Origin: Frondihabitans sp. 762G35
GTDB taxonomy: Bacteria > Actinomycetota > Actinomycetes > Actinomycetales > Microbacteriaceae
Assembly: GCF_002074055.1 (NCBI RefSeq)
Contig: NZ_CP014619.1
Location: 3,257,002 to 3,321,001 of the forward strand
Direction of reading: 5' to 3'
DNA length: 64,000 nucleotides
Numbering within the stretch: the first letter of the stretch is position 1; every line of letters begins with the position of its first letter. The notes below the pieces were generated by a model that had not been told where the DNA came from, did no database searches, and saw only the letters and a list, made by a program, of their open reading frames with translations. Below, in pieces: positions 50,519 to 57,638 of the stretch. A program made the translations under genes and the position numbers.

Positions 50519-51543
50519 GACGCGGCTCCGGCGAACCGGGTGAGCGGGGCCGAGGATCCGGGCGCGACGGCGACAGGGGTTCCGATTCCGCGTTCCCGGG
50601 CCAGGTCGATGACGCGTGCGGCGACGGCCAGATCCTGCGCTCCGACACCGACGGAGTCGAACACGGTGATCTCGTCGGCGCTGGTCCTGCCGACGGCCGC
50701 GCCCGCGATGACTTCGCCCAGTTCGGCGTAGTGCCCTCCGACCGGCAGGAGCCCCTCGGCCACGGCCACGAGGAGGTCCCCCGACTTGGCCATCGCGGTC
50801 GCGCGACTGTCGACGAACACGGTCGCCCGCGCCATAGCCTCCCCGTCGAGCTCTCGGTGGGTCGGCCGCGGCCGAGCACCGACGGCATTGACGTGCTGCC
50901 CGGAGTGCAGCCAGGCCCCGAGGACCACCGGTTCGACGGACGGCGTCAGGGTGCAGACCACGTCGGATCGCTCCACGACGTCCTGCGGTCCCGAGGCGAC
51001 GGAACAGCGCCCCGCGAGGTCGGCGTCGAGCTCGCCGAGGAAGCGCTCGACCGTGGTGGGTGACCGCGACCAGACGACGATGCGTTCGAAGGGTCGCGCG
51101 GCGGCGAAGGCCCGTGCGTGCTCGGTCGCGAGATTGCCCGCCCCGACGAGCCCGAGGATCCTGCTGTCCGAGCGAGCCAACCGCCGAGTGGCCACGACCG
51201 AGGCGGCCGCCGTCCGTCGGCGCGTGATGGCCATGCCGTCCAGGATGGCGACGCACTCGCCCGTGACCGTCGAGGAGACGAGGATCGTGGACCGCTGCGT
51301 GGGCAGACCCCTCGCGACGTTCTCCGGGATGTCGGCCATGAGCTTGACTGCGACGAGGCCGAGGCGGTCGGATCGGACGGCCATGGGCAGGAAGACGGCG
51401 TCGTCCGAGCCGGTCAGAGCCACCGGCGCCGGCTGCGTCATGGCGCCGGAACCCAGATCGGCGTGGATGGCCTCGACAGCCCCGACGACGTCGACATCGC
51501 CGATGACGGTTCCGATCTCCGCGGCGCCGAGGACGAACGTCAT
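50515..51543 (-). CDS. Ornithine cyclodeaminase/mu-crystallin family protein
   Basis: Cytoplasmic enzyme of 342 residues. The family lysine is K67 (VAVKLMAD); the Rossmann motif is GLVGAGNLATEHARAF near residues 131-146; later motifs include VNAVGARPRPTHREL and VFVDSRATA. Members include ornithine cyclodeaminase, alanine dehydrogenase and ketimine reductases, so the reaction is open: reduction of a C=N bond or deamination with NAD(P). ATG 51543 overlaps the upstream stop as ATGA; its own stop overlaps the racemase-fold gene. Coupling of three genes suggests one pathway. Confidence 0.88.
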   Translation of the reverse strand: MTFVLGAAEIGTVIGDVDVVGAVEAIHADLGSGAMTQPAPVALTGSDDAVFLPMAVRSDRLGLVAVKLMADIPENVARGLPTQRSTILVSSTVTGECVAILDGMAITRRRTAAASVVATRRLARSDSRILGLVGAGNLATEHARAFAAARPFERIVVWSRSPTTVERFLGELDADLAGRCSVASGPQDVVERSDVVCTLTPSVEPVVLGAWLHSGQHVNAVGARPRPTHRELDGEAMARATVFVDSRATAMAKSGDLLVAVAEGLLPVGGHYAELGEVIAGAAVGRTSADEITVFDSVGVGAQDLAVAARVIDLARERGIGTPVAVAPGSSAPLTRFAGAAS

Positions 51544-52442
51544 CGGGCGTTCACGGCGGCGGGCGCACCGAGAAGCTCCTCGAGCGAAGGCCTGTGCGTG
51601 GTGAGGCCGCCGTCGAAGAGGATGCTCATCCAGCGGTCGGAGGCGTCGCGGTCCACCACGGCGGAGTCCCAGACACCGCCCGCCGCCATGTCGTCGGCTG
51701 CGCGGCGCAGGAGCGTGGAGTCCTTGTCCGGCCAGCGAGCAGCCAGAACGGCCTCGATCTCGCTGTCGGCGGCGTGCAGGTTGATCCGGGTCATGGCCGC
51801 GGCGATACCGTCCATGAAGCGGTCGATGCGGTCCGTCAGCTCCTCGACTCGCTCGGTGAGGCAGTAGTAGACGCTGTTCGGCATCACTCCGCCCGACTGG
51901 AGATGACGGAAGACGATGGTGCCACCGCCCGCTGCCACGAGTTCCTCGGCGGAGACGAGATCGAGGATGATGGCGTCGCCGAGGCCGCCTCGGTAGAGCT
52001 CGATCAGCATCGACGTCGAGAGATCGCGGACGAACCTGGTCTTCGAGACGTCGAGACCCGCTTCGCGGATCAGGCCGGCAGTGAACTCGTAGGGGGCGCT
52101 ACCGCCGGCTCCCGGGGCGAGGACGACCTTCCCCGCGAGCTGATCGAGCGTGATGGGCTCGGTCTCGGTTCGCGACACGATCGTCATGGGGAACCTGTGG
52201 TTGAGCTGCCCCACGACACTGAGTCGGCGAGTCGTCCCGGCGTACATCGCGGGGACCCAGAGTCCACCGAGAGCAAGATCGGCGGCACCCGACTCGATGT
52301 CGTCGAGCACGCCCGTCCACGGGTCGCGCGCTGTGGCGGCGACCCGGAGGCCGCGCTCGGCGAAGAGGCCGCCCTGGACGGCGACGTACTCCGGCAGGTA
52401 GTTGAGGCCGTTGGCGGTGGCGGAGATTTTCAGGGTGTCCAT
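51540..52442 (-). CDS. NMT1/SsuA-like binding-protein fold without signal peptide
   Basis: Protein of 300 residues with the type 2 periplasmic-binding fold (THI5/NMT1/SsuA group): LKISATANGLNYLPEYVAVQGGLFAERGL at the start, then DLALGGLWVPAMYAG. No signal peptide or lipobox: the protein starts directly at the first strand (ATG 52442 with GGAGG five bases before). No permease or ATPase gene is linked. So it is probably cytoplasmic and may be an enzyme, like MqnA/MqnD or THI5 that use this fold; the CCCFC iron motif of THI5 is absent. Its stop overlaps the cyclodeaminase-like gene (ATGA). Confidence 0.78.
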   Translation of the reverse strand: MDTLKISATANGLNYLPEYVAVQGGLFAERGLRVAATARDPWTGVLDDIESGAADLALGGLWVPAMYAGTTRRLSVVGQLNHRFPMTIVSRTETEPITLDQLAGKVVLAPGAGGSAPYEFTAGLIREAGLDVSKTRFVRDLSTSMLIELYRGGLGDAIILDLVSAEELVAAGGGTIVFRHLQSGGVMPNSVYYCLTERVEELTDRIDRFMDGIAAAMTRINLHAADSEIEAVLAARWPDKDSTLLRRAADDMAAGGVWDSAVVDRDASDRWMSILFDGGLTTHRPSLEELLGAPAAVNAR

Positions 52443-52506
52443 TGTTCCTCCAGGGGAATCGTGGGGTGGGAGGGTGGGCCGGAGGCTCCGGCCCACCCGT
52501 TCGGTG

Positions 52507-53964
52507 TCAGGTCCGGTCGGTCGCCAGGGCGTTCTCGTTGACGTCTTCGAGGGAGATGCCGCGGGCTTCGGGGGCGAAGCGCGAGGCGACGACGAGGATG
52601 GCGTACATCACGGCCGCGAGTCCGAAGACGCCGACGAACGCGAAGGAACCGTAGAGGGCGATCGCCAGAAACGGCATGACGGCTCCTGCGATGTTGCCGA
52701 TGCCGTTCACGATCGAGGCACCGGATGCGCGGATAGCGGTTGGGTAGACCTCGGCCGTCCAGGCCGCGAGGGTCGTGTTTGTCAGCATCGTGAAGAACTG
52801 GAACAGCGCGCCGAGCACCAGGATCGCGGCCGTGTCGTTCCCGAAGGCGGCGAAGGCCAGGGCCGTGAGGCAGCCCAGGATCCCGGCCGTCGTGACCATG
52901 GCGCGGCGTCCCACCCGGTTCGCGAGCAACGCCGCCGCCGTGCAGCCGAGGAGCGAACCGATGTTCATGATCATCGTGTAGAGCAGGCTCTGCGAGACGG
53001 TGTATCCGCGCTCGACCAGCAGGGTCGGCATCAGGAAGTTGAGGGTGACCTGCGATCCGAAGGCCATCCACGAGGCGACCCCGATGGCGATGGTGCGCTT
53101 GAGGACGAGACGGTGGAACACGGCAGCGGGCGACGAGTGGAAAGCGACAGGCGGCAGATCGGCGGGCGTCAGAGTCACCGGCGACTTCGCGTCGGCCGCG
53201 GGCCGGAGGCTGTTCGACGCGAGGATCGCCAGCGAGCGATTCGCCTCGTCGATGCGTCCCTTCGAGAGCAGCCACCGGGGCGTCTCGGGGAGCCGACGCC
53301 GGTAGAGCACGACGAGCAGGGCCGGAAGAGCGAGGATCACGAAGGTCCAGCGCCAGACCTGGCCGTCACCGCCCAGAGGCACGGCGAGCGGTCCGAGCAG
53401 GAGCAGGAACAGGCCGTAGGAGATGAAGTTGCCGATTCCGCCCGCCCCGACGTTGATCGTCGCGATGAGACCGCCGCGGTACCGGGTGGCGACCATCTCG
53501 GACAGCATCGCGATACCGATCATGAACTCGCCGCCGACGCCGATCCCGACGATGAACCGGCTGACGAGCAGCATGTCGTAGTTGAACGACAGGGCACTGA
53601 GGAGGCCACCGAGCGTGTAGATCAGGAGATTCAGCCCGAGCGAGAAGCGACGACCGTACTTGTCGGCGAGCCAGCCGGCCAGGAAGCGTCCGACGAGGCC
53701 GCCGAGGACGGTGGCGGTGTTGATCGTCGTGAGCTGGATATCGCCGATCTGGAGCGACGCCTTGATGTTGGTGGCCATCGCACCGACGGAGTTCTGCTCG
53801 AGGGTGTCGAAGAACTCCCCCGCCAGGATCAGCATCAGCACCGCGAACTGAGCGCGGGTGAATCCGATCGAGTCGAGGGCGGAGGCGACGCCCCGGGAGG
53901 CGTCGGGGGTGGTGACGGGCGGTGTGGTGCCGGTGGGAGCTGTGGTGCGCGTTACAGCAGTCAT
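52507..53964 (-). CDS. MFS transporter, metabolite:proton symporter/sugar-porter type
   Basis: Inner-membrane importer of 485 residues with 12 predicted segments. GRFLAGWLADKYGRRF (motif A), VGIGVGGEFMIG, LPETPRWLL and AAWTAEVYPTAIRASG are signatures of the MHS/sugar-porter group that takes up aromatic acids or other metabolites. ATG 53964 has GGAG six bases before it. The gene is first in the operon with the binding-protein-fold, cyclodeaminase and racemase-fold genes, and lies behind a GntR-type operator, so it probably imports the pathway substrate. Confidence 0.9.
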   Translation of the reverse strand: MTAVTRTTAPTGTTPPVTTPDASRGVASALDSIGFTRAQFAVLMLILAGEFFDTLEQNSVGAMATNIKASLQIGDIQLTTINTATVLGGLVGRFLAGWLADKYGRRFSLGLNLLIYTLGGLLSALSFNYDMLLVSRFIVGIGVGGEFMIGIAMLSEMVATRYRGGLIATINVGAGGIGNFISYGLFLLLLGPLAVPLGGDGQVWRWTFVILALPALLVVLYRRRLPETPRWLLSKGRIDEANRSLAILASNSLRPAADAKSPVTLTPADLPPVAFHSSPAAVFHRLVLKRTIAIGVASWMAFGSQVTLNFLMPTLLVERGYTVSQSLLYTMIMNIGSLLGCTAAALLANRVGRRAMVTTAGILGCLTALAFAAFGNDTAAILVLGALFQFFTMLTNTTLAAWTAEVYPTAIRASGASIVNGIGNIAGAVMPFLAIALYGSFAFVGVFGLAAVMYAILVVASRFAPEARGISLEDVNENALATDRT

Positions 53965-54025
53965 GGGTGACTCCAGCGGAAAGAGGTGGCGATGCCAGAA
54001 TTCATTCTGCACCGTACGGACACTC

Positions 54026-54040
54026 TTTTGTATACGAAAA
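54026..54040. promoter_or_regulatory. GntR (FadR-type) operator upstream of the MFS gene
   Basis: TTTTGTATACGAAAA, a near-palindrome around GTATAC, matching the FadR-subfamily half-site form TNGT-ACNA. It lies 62 bases before ATG 53964 and contains TATACA on the minus strand, a possible -10, which suits repression. Confidence 0.65.
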
Positions 54041-54041
54041 G

Positions 54042-54072
54042 GTGTTTCCAGCTGGTTTCGGAGAGGAAACAC
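54042..54072. repeat. Inverted repeat between the operator and gntR
   Basis: GTGTTTCC (54042-54049) and GGAAACAC (54065-54072), perfect 8-bp arms with a 15-base centre. It adjoins the GTATAC operator and may be another protein-binding site. Confidence 0.5.
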
Positions 54073-54138
54073 TTTGTTTCAAGATCTGAAGGGCCTCTGG
54101 ATTGGGCGAATCGCACCCGTCATTCGGAGGTCGAGAAC

Positions 54139-54768
54139 CTATTTCGTATACGTTCTGTGGCCGAGGGTGTCGAGGATCGCTTCATCTCTTCCGAGGTGCT
54201 CGTCCATGAGGAGGCCCGCCTGGACGGGGGATCCGCGCAGGATCGCCTGGGCGACAGCCGCGTGGTCACCCCCGCTTTCGGCCACCTCCTCGCGGGTGAC
54301 GCGCTCGAAGGCCCAGGCCGTCTGGTGCAGGAGACGCTCGATCATCGTCTCCAGGTGTGCGTTGCCCGAGGCGTGGGCGACGAGCCGGTGAAAGGCGAAG
54401 CGGGGCGACTGGGCCTCCACCTCCTGGTCCGAGCGCTGCTCGTCGATGACCGCGCGCAGGAGCTCGGCACTGTCCCCTCCCCGACGTCCCGCGGCCAGCT
54501 CCGCCGCCAGGACCTCGAGGCCCCGACGGATCTGCATCAGCTCGATGACCGCCTCAGCCGACGAGTCGGCGACGCTGACACCCTTGAACTTCTCGGCGAC
54601 GACGAATCCCTCGGTCTCGAGCTGTCGCAGCGCCTCTCGGACCGGCACGCGGGAGACCCCGAAGCGGTCCGCGAGGGCGTCCTCTTTGAGGCGCGTGCCT
54701 CGGGCGAGGCTGCCGGCGATGATCTCGGCGCGAAGAGCCTTGAGGACGGATGCGGGTTTGGACTCCAC
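54139..54768 (-). CDS. GntR-family regulator, FadR subfamily
   Basis: Regulator of 209 residues. The winged helix occupies residues 1-70 (LARGTRLKEDALADRFGVSRVPVREALRQLETEGFV) and an all-helical FCD ligand domain follows (residues 80-205), with AFHRLVAHASGN and metal-type His positions. Start: GTG 54768, six bases after TAGGAT on the minus strand, a leaderless form. It sits upstream of the MFS operon in the same direction. The last codons (RTYTK) contain a copy of the regulator's own likely binding site. Confidence 0.9.
   Translation of the reverse strand: MESKPASVLKALRAEIIAGSLARGTRLKEDALADRFGVSRVPVREALRQLETEGFVVAEKFKGVSVADSSAEAVIELMQIRRGLEVLAAELAAGRRGGDSAELLRAVIDEQRSDQEVEAQSPRFAFHRLVAHASGNAHLETMIERLLHQTAWAFERVTREEVAESGGDHAAVAQAILRGSPVQAGLLMDEHLGRDEAILDTLGHRTYTK
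54142..54154. promoter_or_regulatory. Second GTATAC operator, inside the end of gntR
   Basis: TTTCGTATACGTT, near-palindromic, sharing CGTATAC with the first operator read on the opposite strand. It lies within the final codons of gntR, so the coding sequence and operator overlap. Confidence 0.55.
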
Positions 54769-54774
54769 GGGTCG

Positions 54775-54780
54775 ATCCTA
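54775..54780 (-). promoter_or_regulatory. -10 element of gntR, leaderless start
   Basis: TAGGAT on the minus strand, six bases before GTG 54768. Confidence 0.45.
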
Positions 54781-54954
54781 TTCGCGGCGACCCGAAGGGC
54801 TGTCTCGTCACTGCCCGCACAGCGACCCGCACGCGCTAGGGTGTGGCCCAGATCATCTGTGTCGCCCGGGACCCCGTCGGCATGCCCGCGGTCGACCGCC
54901 GCGGGTCCGTCCCGCGGGAGCCGTCGCTCGGCCCCCGCCGACCCCGGGTGCCGC

Positions 54955-56238
54955 ATGCCATCGCCTCTTCTCCGCCTCGTCGTCCGTCCGCTGATCGCGC
55001 TGTGGGTGTCGACGGGTCCGTCCTCGTGGCGGTCCCGGGTGACTCCCCCGGAGTCGCCCGTGATCTCCTGCGCGGGCCCGGATCCCGACAAGATCCTGCT
55101 GACCGGAGACGGCGCCGCCACCGGGCGCGGGGTCGTCACGCACGAGCTCGGTCTCGCCGGGTTCCTCGCGCGCGGCCTGTCCGCCCGCTCGGAGCGCGGC
55201 GCGGACGTCACGGTCCTGGTCCGGGGCGACATGACGGTTCGCACCTGTGCCGACGCGATCGACACGGTGGACCTCGCCTGCTTCGACATCGTCGTCGTCT
55301 CCGTCGGCGCGACCGAGGCGCTGACGCTGGCCCGCGTGCAGACGTGGCGACGGCACCTCGACGTCCTGCTGAACCGACTGGAGGCGAGCACCTCCGCGGC
55401 GACTCCGATCTTCCTGCTCCCCATCCCCTTCTTCGGCAACAACCCCGGCGTCCCGGCCCTTCTCGCCCGCGTCGTCGATCGTCACGTGCAGCTCCTCAAC
55501 GCGGCGGCGGAGGAGTCCGTGGCAGCGCACGACCGGGTGACGACCGTCACCGTCACGCAGCTCGCGGCTTTCGAACCCGAGGGGTCCCACCTCTACCGGC
55601 GGTGGGCGGACGCCATCGCCCTCCGGATCACAGCGGCCGAGGCTCCTGCGCGCCTGCCCCCGCTCAGCACGGATCGCGCCGACGAGGACCGCCGGCAGAG
55701 ATCCCTCCGCGACATGGACATCCGCGCGGGCGACGACCCGGCCCTGAACCGCGTGGCGGAGGGCGCTCGGACGTTCTTCGACACGAAGATCGCGGCGGTG
55801 ACCCTCATCCAGAGCGACGTCCAGATCATGAAGGCGGCGGTCGGGATCAACCCGGTGTCGCTCCCCCGGGCCCGCTCGTTCTGCGACGTCACCATCCGCG
55901 ATTCGAAGATCTTCGTGATCGAGGACGCCCGGTCGGATGCGCGCTACGCGGACTACTCGATCGTCGCGAGCGAGCCGAGGATCCGCTTCTACGCCGGGTA
56001 CCCGCTCCACTCCCCCGACGGTCAGCGGGTGGGCGCTCTGTGCGTGATGGACTCCGCGCCGAGGCGCTTCACCGCCGAGGACGCCGAGGACCTCCGGGGG
56101 TTCGCCGAGGAGGCGCAGGCCCGCCTGTGGGAGCTGGTGGGCGTCTCCGACTCAAGGGGTCTCGGTCGCCGCGGCGTCGATGGCGGCCGCGGCGCGGTGG
56201 AGGATGTCGATCATCGCGGGGTCGACGACGCCGGGTGA
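54955..56238 (+). CDS. Degenerate SGNH-hydrolase domain fused to a GAF domain
   Basis: Protein of about 427 residues. Residues about 45-230 follow the SGNH/GDSL layout: block I reads GDGAATG (51-57), where the nucleophile Ser is Gly; block III reads SVGATE instead of GxND; the C-terminal His (H212 in EGSHLYRRW) remains. Thus hydrolase activity is unlikely. Residues about 265-395 form a GAF domain (RSFCDVTIRD; RFYAGYPL; GALCVMD). The start is uncertain: ATG 54955 lacks a Shine-Dalgarno and GTG 54841 is also in frame. The last 87 bases overlap the convergent marR gene, giving an odd C-terminus. A signalling role is inferred. Confidence 0.75.
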   Translation: MPSPLLRLVVRPLIALWVSTGPSSWRSRVTPPESPVISCAGPDPDKILLTGDGAATGRGVVTHELGLAGFLARGLSARSERGADVTVLVRGDMTVRTCADAIDTVDLACFDIVVVSVGATEALTLARVQTWRRHLDVLLNRLEASTSAATPIFLLPIPFFGNNPGVPALLARVVDRHVQLLNAAAEESVAAHDRVTTVTVTQLAAFEPEGSHLYRRWADAIALRITAAEAPARLPPLSTDRADEDRRQRSLRDMDIRAGDDPALNRVAEGARTFFDTKIAAVTLIQSDVQIMKAAVGINPVSLPRARSFCDVTIRDSKIFVIEDARSDARYADYSIVASEPRIRFYAGYPLHSPDGQRVGALCVMDSAPRRFTAEDAEDLRGFAEEAQARLWELVGVSDSRGLGRRGVDGGRGAVEDVDHRGVDDAG

Positions 56239-56664
56239 GTTCGTGACGACGTCTTCGATCGCCGAGTTGTAGAGGCCGAGCATCGAGGCCATCGCTTCCT
56301 CGCCGCGGAAGGTCAGCGTGAGGATCTGGCTGCGCCGGTCGGTGGGGTGGGCGATCCGTTCGACCTGCCCCGCCCTCTCCAGGCGATCGACCATGGCGGT
56401 GATGGCACCGGTGGAGAGGTCCAGCTCGGCGCTCAGCTGTTTGGGCGTGCACTCCTCGGTGTTCCCGATGACGAAGACGGCCGTGAGTTCGACGGTGGAG
56501 AAGCCGAGGTCGTGGGCGAGGCGGTGGCGGATGCGTCGGTGAGCGGCGTCGATCTCGACCAGAGCGTTCGAGAGCGCGGACACAGCGGAGTCGAAGGCGG
56601 CGGACCCCGGAGGGGTGATCGTCATGAGCGCCTCCTTCGGTGTCGAGGTGGTGGCAGAAATCAT
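56152..56664 (-). CDS. MarR-family transcriptional regulator
   Basis: Winged-helix regulator of 170 residues. STVELTAVFVIGNTEECTPKQLSAELDLSTGAITAMVDRLERAGQVERI carries the DNA-recognition helix, and AHPTDRRSQILTLTFRGEE is the wing. Both ATG 56664 (AAGGAGAA before it) and ATG 56625 (AAGGAGG before it) have good ribosome sites, so two forms may be made, the shorter of 157 residues. Divergent from the TasA-like/SipW operon; the gap of 237 bases contains a palindrome and a 16-bp tandem repeat. It may control that operon. Confidence 0.9.
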   Translation of the reverse strand: MISATTSTPKEALMTITPPGSAAFDSAVSALSNALVEIDAAHRRIRHRLAHDLGFSTVELTAVFVIGNTEECTPKQLSAELDLSTGAITAMVDRLERAGQVERIAHPTDRRSQILTLTFRGEEAMASMLGLYNSAIEDVVTNSPGVVDPAMIDILHRAAAAIDAAATETP

Positions 56665-56737
56665 CCGTGTTCTCCTTCGTGTGCGCCGTCCGTGGCTGCG
56701 CTCCCAGGCTAGGAGTGCATCCCGCGAGTCGGAAGTC

Positions 56738-56750
56738 CCCCTTAAAGGGG
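56738..56750. promoter_or_regulatory. Perfect palindrome upstream of marR
   Basis: CCCCTTAAAGGGG, arms CCCCTT/AAGGGG around one A, 74 bases upstream of ATG 56664. A plausible MarR operator. Confidence 0.5.
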
Positions 56751-56770
56751 CGTTTACTCACTCATCGAAC

Positions 56771-56802
56771 TATTGCACAGTTGAGCTATCGCACCGCTGA
56801 GC
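56771..56802 (+). repeat. Tandem 16-bp repeat upstream of the TasA-like gene
   Basis: TATTGCACAGTTGAGC (56771-56786) is followed directly by TATCGCACCGCTGAGC (56787-56802); 13 of 16 bases agree. It lies between marR and the TasA-like gene, about 100 bases before GTG 56902, and looks like a double protein-binding site. Confidence 0.6.
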
Positions 56803-56901
56803 AACCTCACCACCGACTTACCCGATGGCCGACCCGAATGGTCGTCGTGTAACTGAAACGTCGGAACTACCCTCATCCCCATCTATTTCTGGAGTCATCC
56901 C

Positions 56902-57552
56902 GTGTCGAACACCACCTCCCCCGTCAAGGGCAAGCGGATCCGTTTCGCCCCGATCGCCATCGCGACGGGTGTCCTCGCCGCGGTCCTCCTCTCCGCGACC
57001 ATGACGGGCACGCTGTCCGGCTTCGCGGCCCAGATCACCAACTCCACCAACACCGCCGCGACCGGCGCCCTGACGATGCAGGAGACGAACGCCGGCGCGA
57101 CCGTCACCTGCTCCTCCACGGACGGCGGCTCGGCGTCGGTCAACACGGCGACCTGCGCCACGATCAACAAGTTCGGCGGATCCACGACGATGATCCCCGG
57201 CCAGACGGTCACCACCGCCATGAGCATCAAGAACACCGGCTCCGTCACGGCGAACACCTTCACCCTCACCCCCGGCGCCACCTGCGCGCAGTCGAACTCC
57301 GGCGCCATCAACGGGTCCGCCACGGACGTCTGCGCCAAGCTGTCCGTCGTCATCACCAACACGACCGCGAACACGGTGGTCTACTCGGGGACCCTCGCGG
57401 CCCTCGCAGGATCCTCCGCCTTCACCCTCCCGACCGTCGCCGCCGGCGGCACCACCGGGTTCACCTTCGCCGTCACCCTCGCCTCGACCGCGGGCAACAG
57501 CTACCAGGGCCTGCAGGCGTCGCTCCCCCTCGTCTGGAACTACGCCAGCTAA
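56902..57552 (+). CDS. TasA/camelysin-like secreted protein
   Basis: Secreted protein of 216 residues. A long basic-hydrophobic signal runs to about residue 43 and ends in the motif GFAA-QITNSTN (40-50), like SipW-processed TasA and camelysin precursors. The mature part is Thr/Ser/Asn-rich with beta-strand repeats (TMSIKNTGSVTANTFTL; TVVYSGTLAALAG) and two Cys pairs. GTG 56902 follows GGAG at eight bases. The SipW-type peptidase gene is next and a LamG protein with a similar signal follows, so this is likely a fibre- or matrix-forming surface protein matured by that peptidase. Fibre formation is inferred from the family. Confidence 0.75.
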   Translation: MSNTTSPVKGKRIRFAPIAIATGVLAAVLLSATMTGTLSGFAAQITNSTNTAATGALTMQETNAGATVTCSSTDGGSASVNTATCATINKFGGSTTMIPGQTVTTAMSIKNTGSVTANTFTLTPGATCAQSNSGAINGSATDVCAKLSVVITNTTANTVVYSGTLAALAGSSAFTLPTVAAGGTTGFTFAVTLASTAGNSYQGLQASLPLVWNYAS

Positions 57553-57567
57553 GCGGTAACCCGGCCG

Positions 57568-57601
57568 GCCGGGAACGTGCCTCCCCCGACACGTTCCCGG
57601 C
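57568..57601 (+). terminator. Hairpin between the TasA-like and sipW genes
   Basis: GCCGGGAACGTG (57568-57579) and CACGTTCCCGGC (57590-57601) form a perfect 12-bp stem with a 10-base loop, followed by TTCTTCG. It begins 16 bases after the stop. A partial terminator here would make the matrix protein far more abundant than its peptidase. Confidence 0.75.
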
Positions 57602-57638
57602 TTCTTCGCGACAGACACCAGAAAGGACGGCGAGCGAC

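Noticed and set aside
23027-54065. Shared 14-mer CTGGTTTCGGAGAG near the LacI operator (23027-23040) and near the GntR operon promoter (54052-54065)
   Set aside because: With 64 kb several chance 14-base matches are expected, and the flanks do not form a palindrome at the second place. I do not treat it as a second LacI site.
54836-54850. CGCTAGGGTG as a leaderless promoter of the SGNH-GAF gene
   Set aside because: The in-frame GTG 54841 lies inside the would-be -10 element, so a leaderless start there is impossible. Only a promoter with a leader of about 105 bases could use it, with no -35 to support it.
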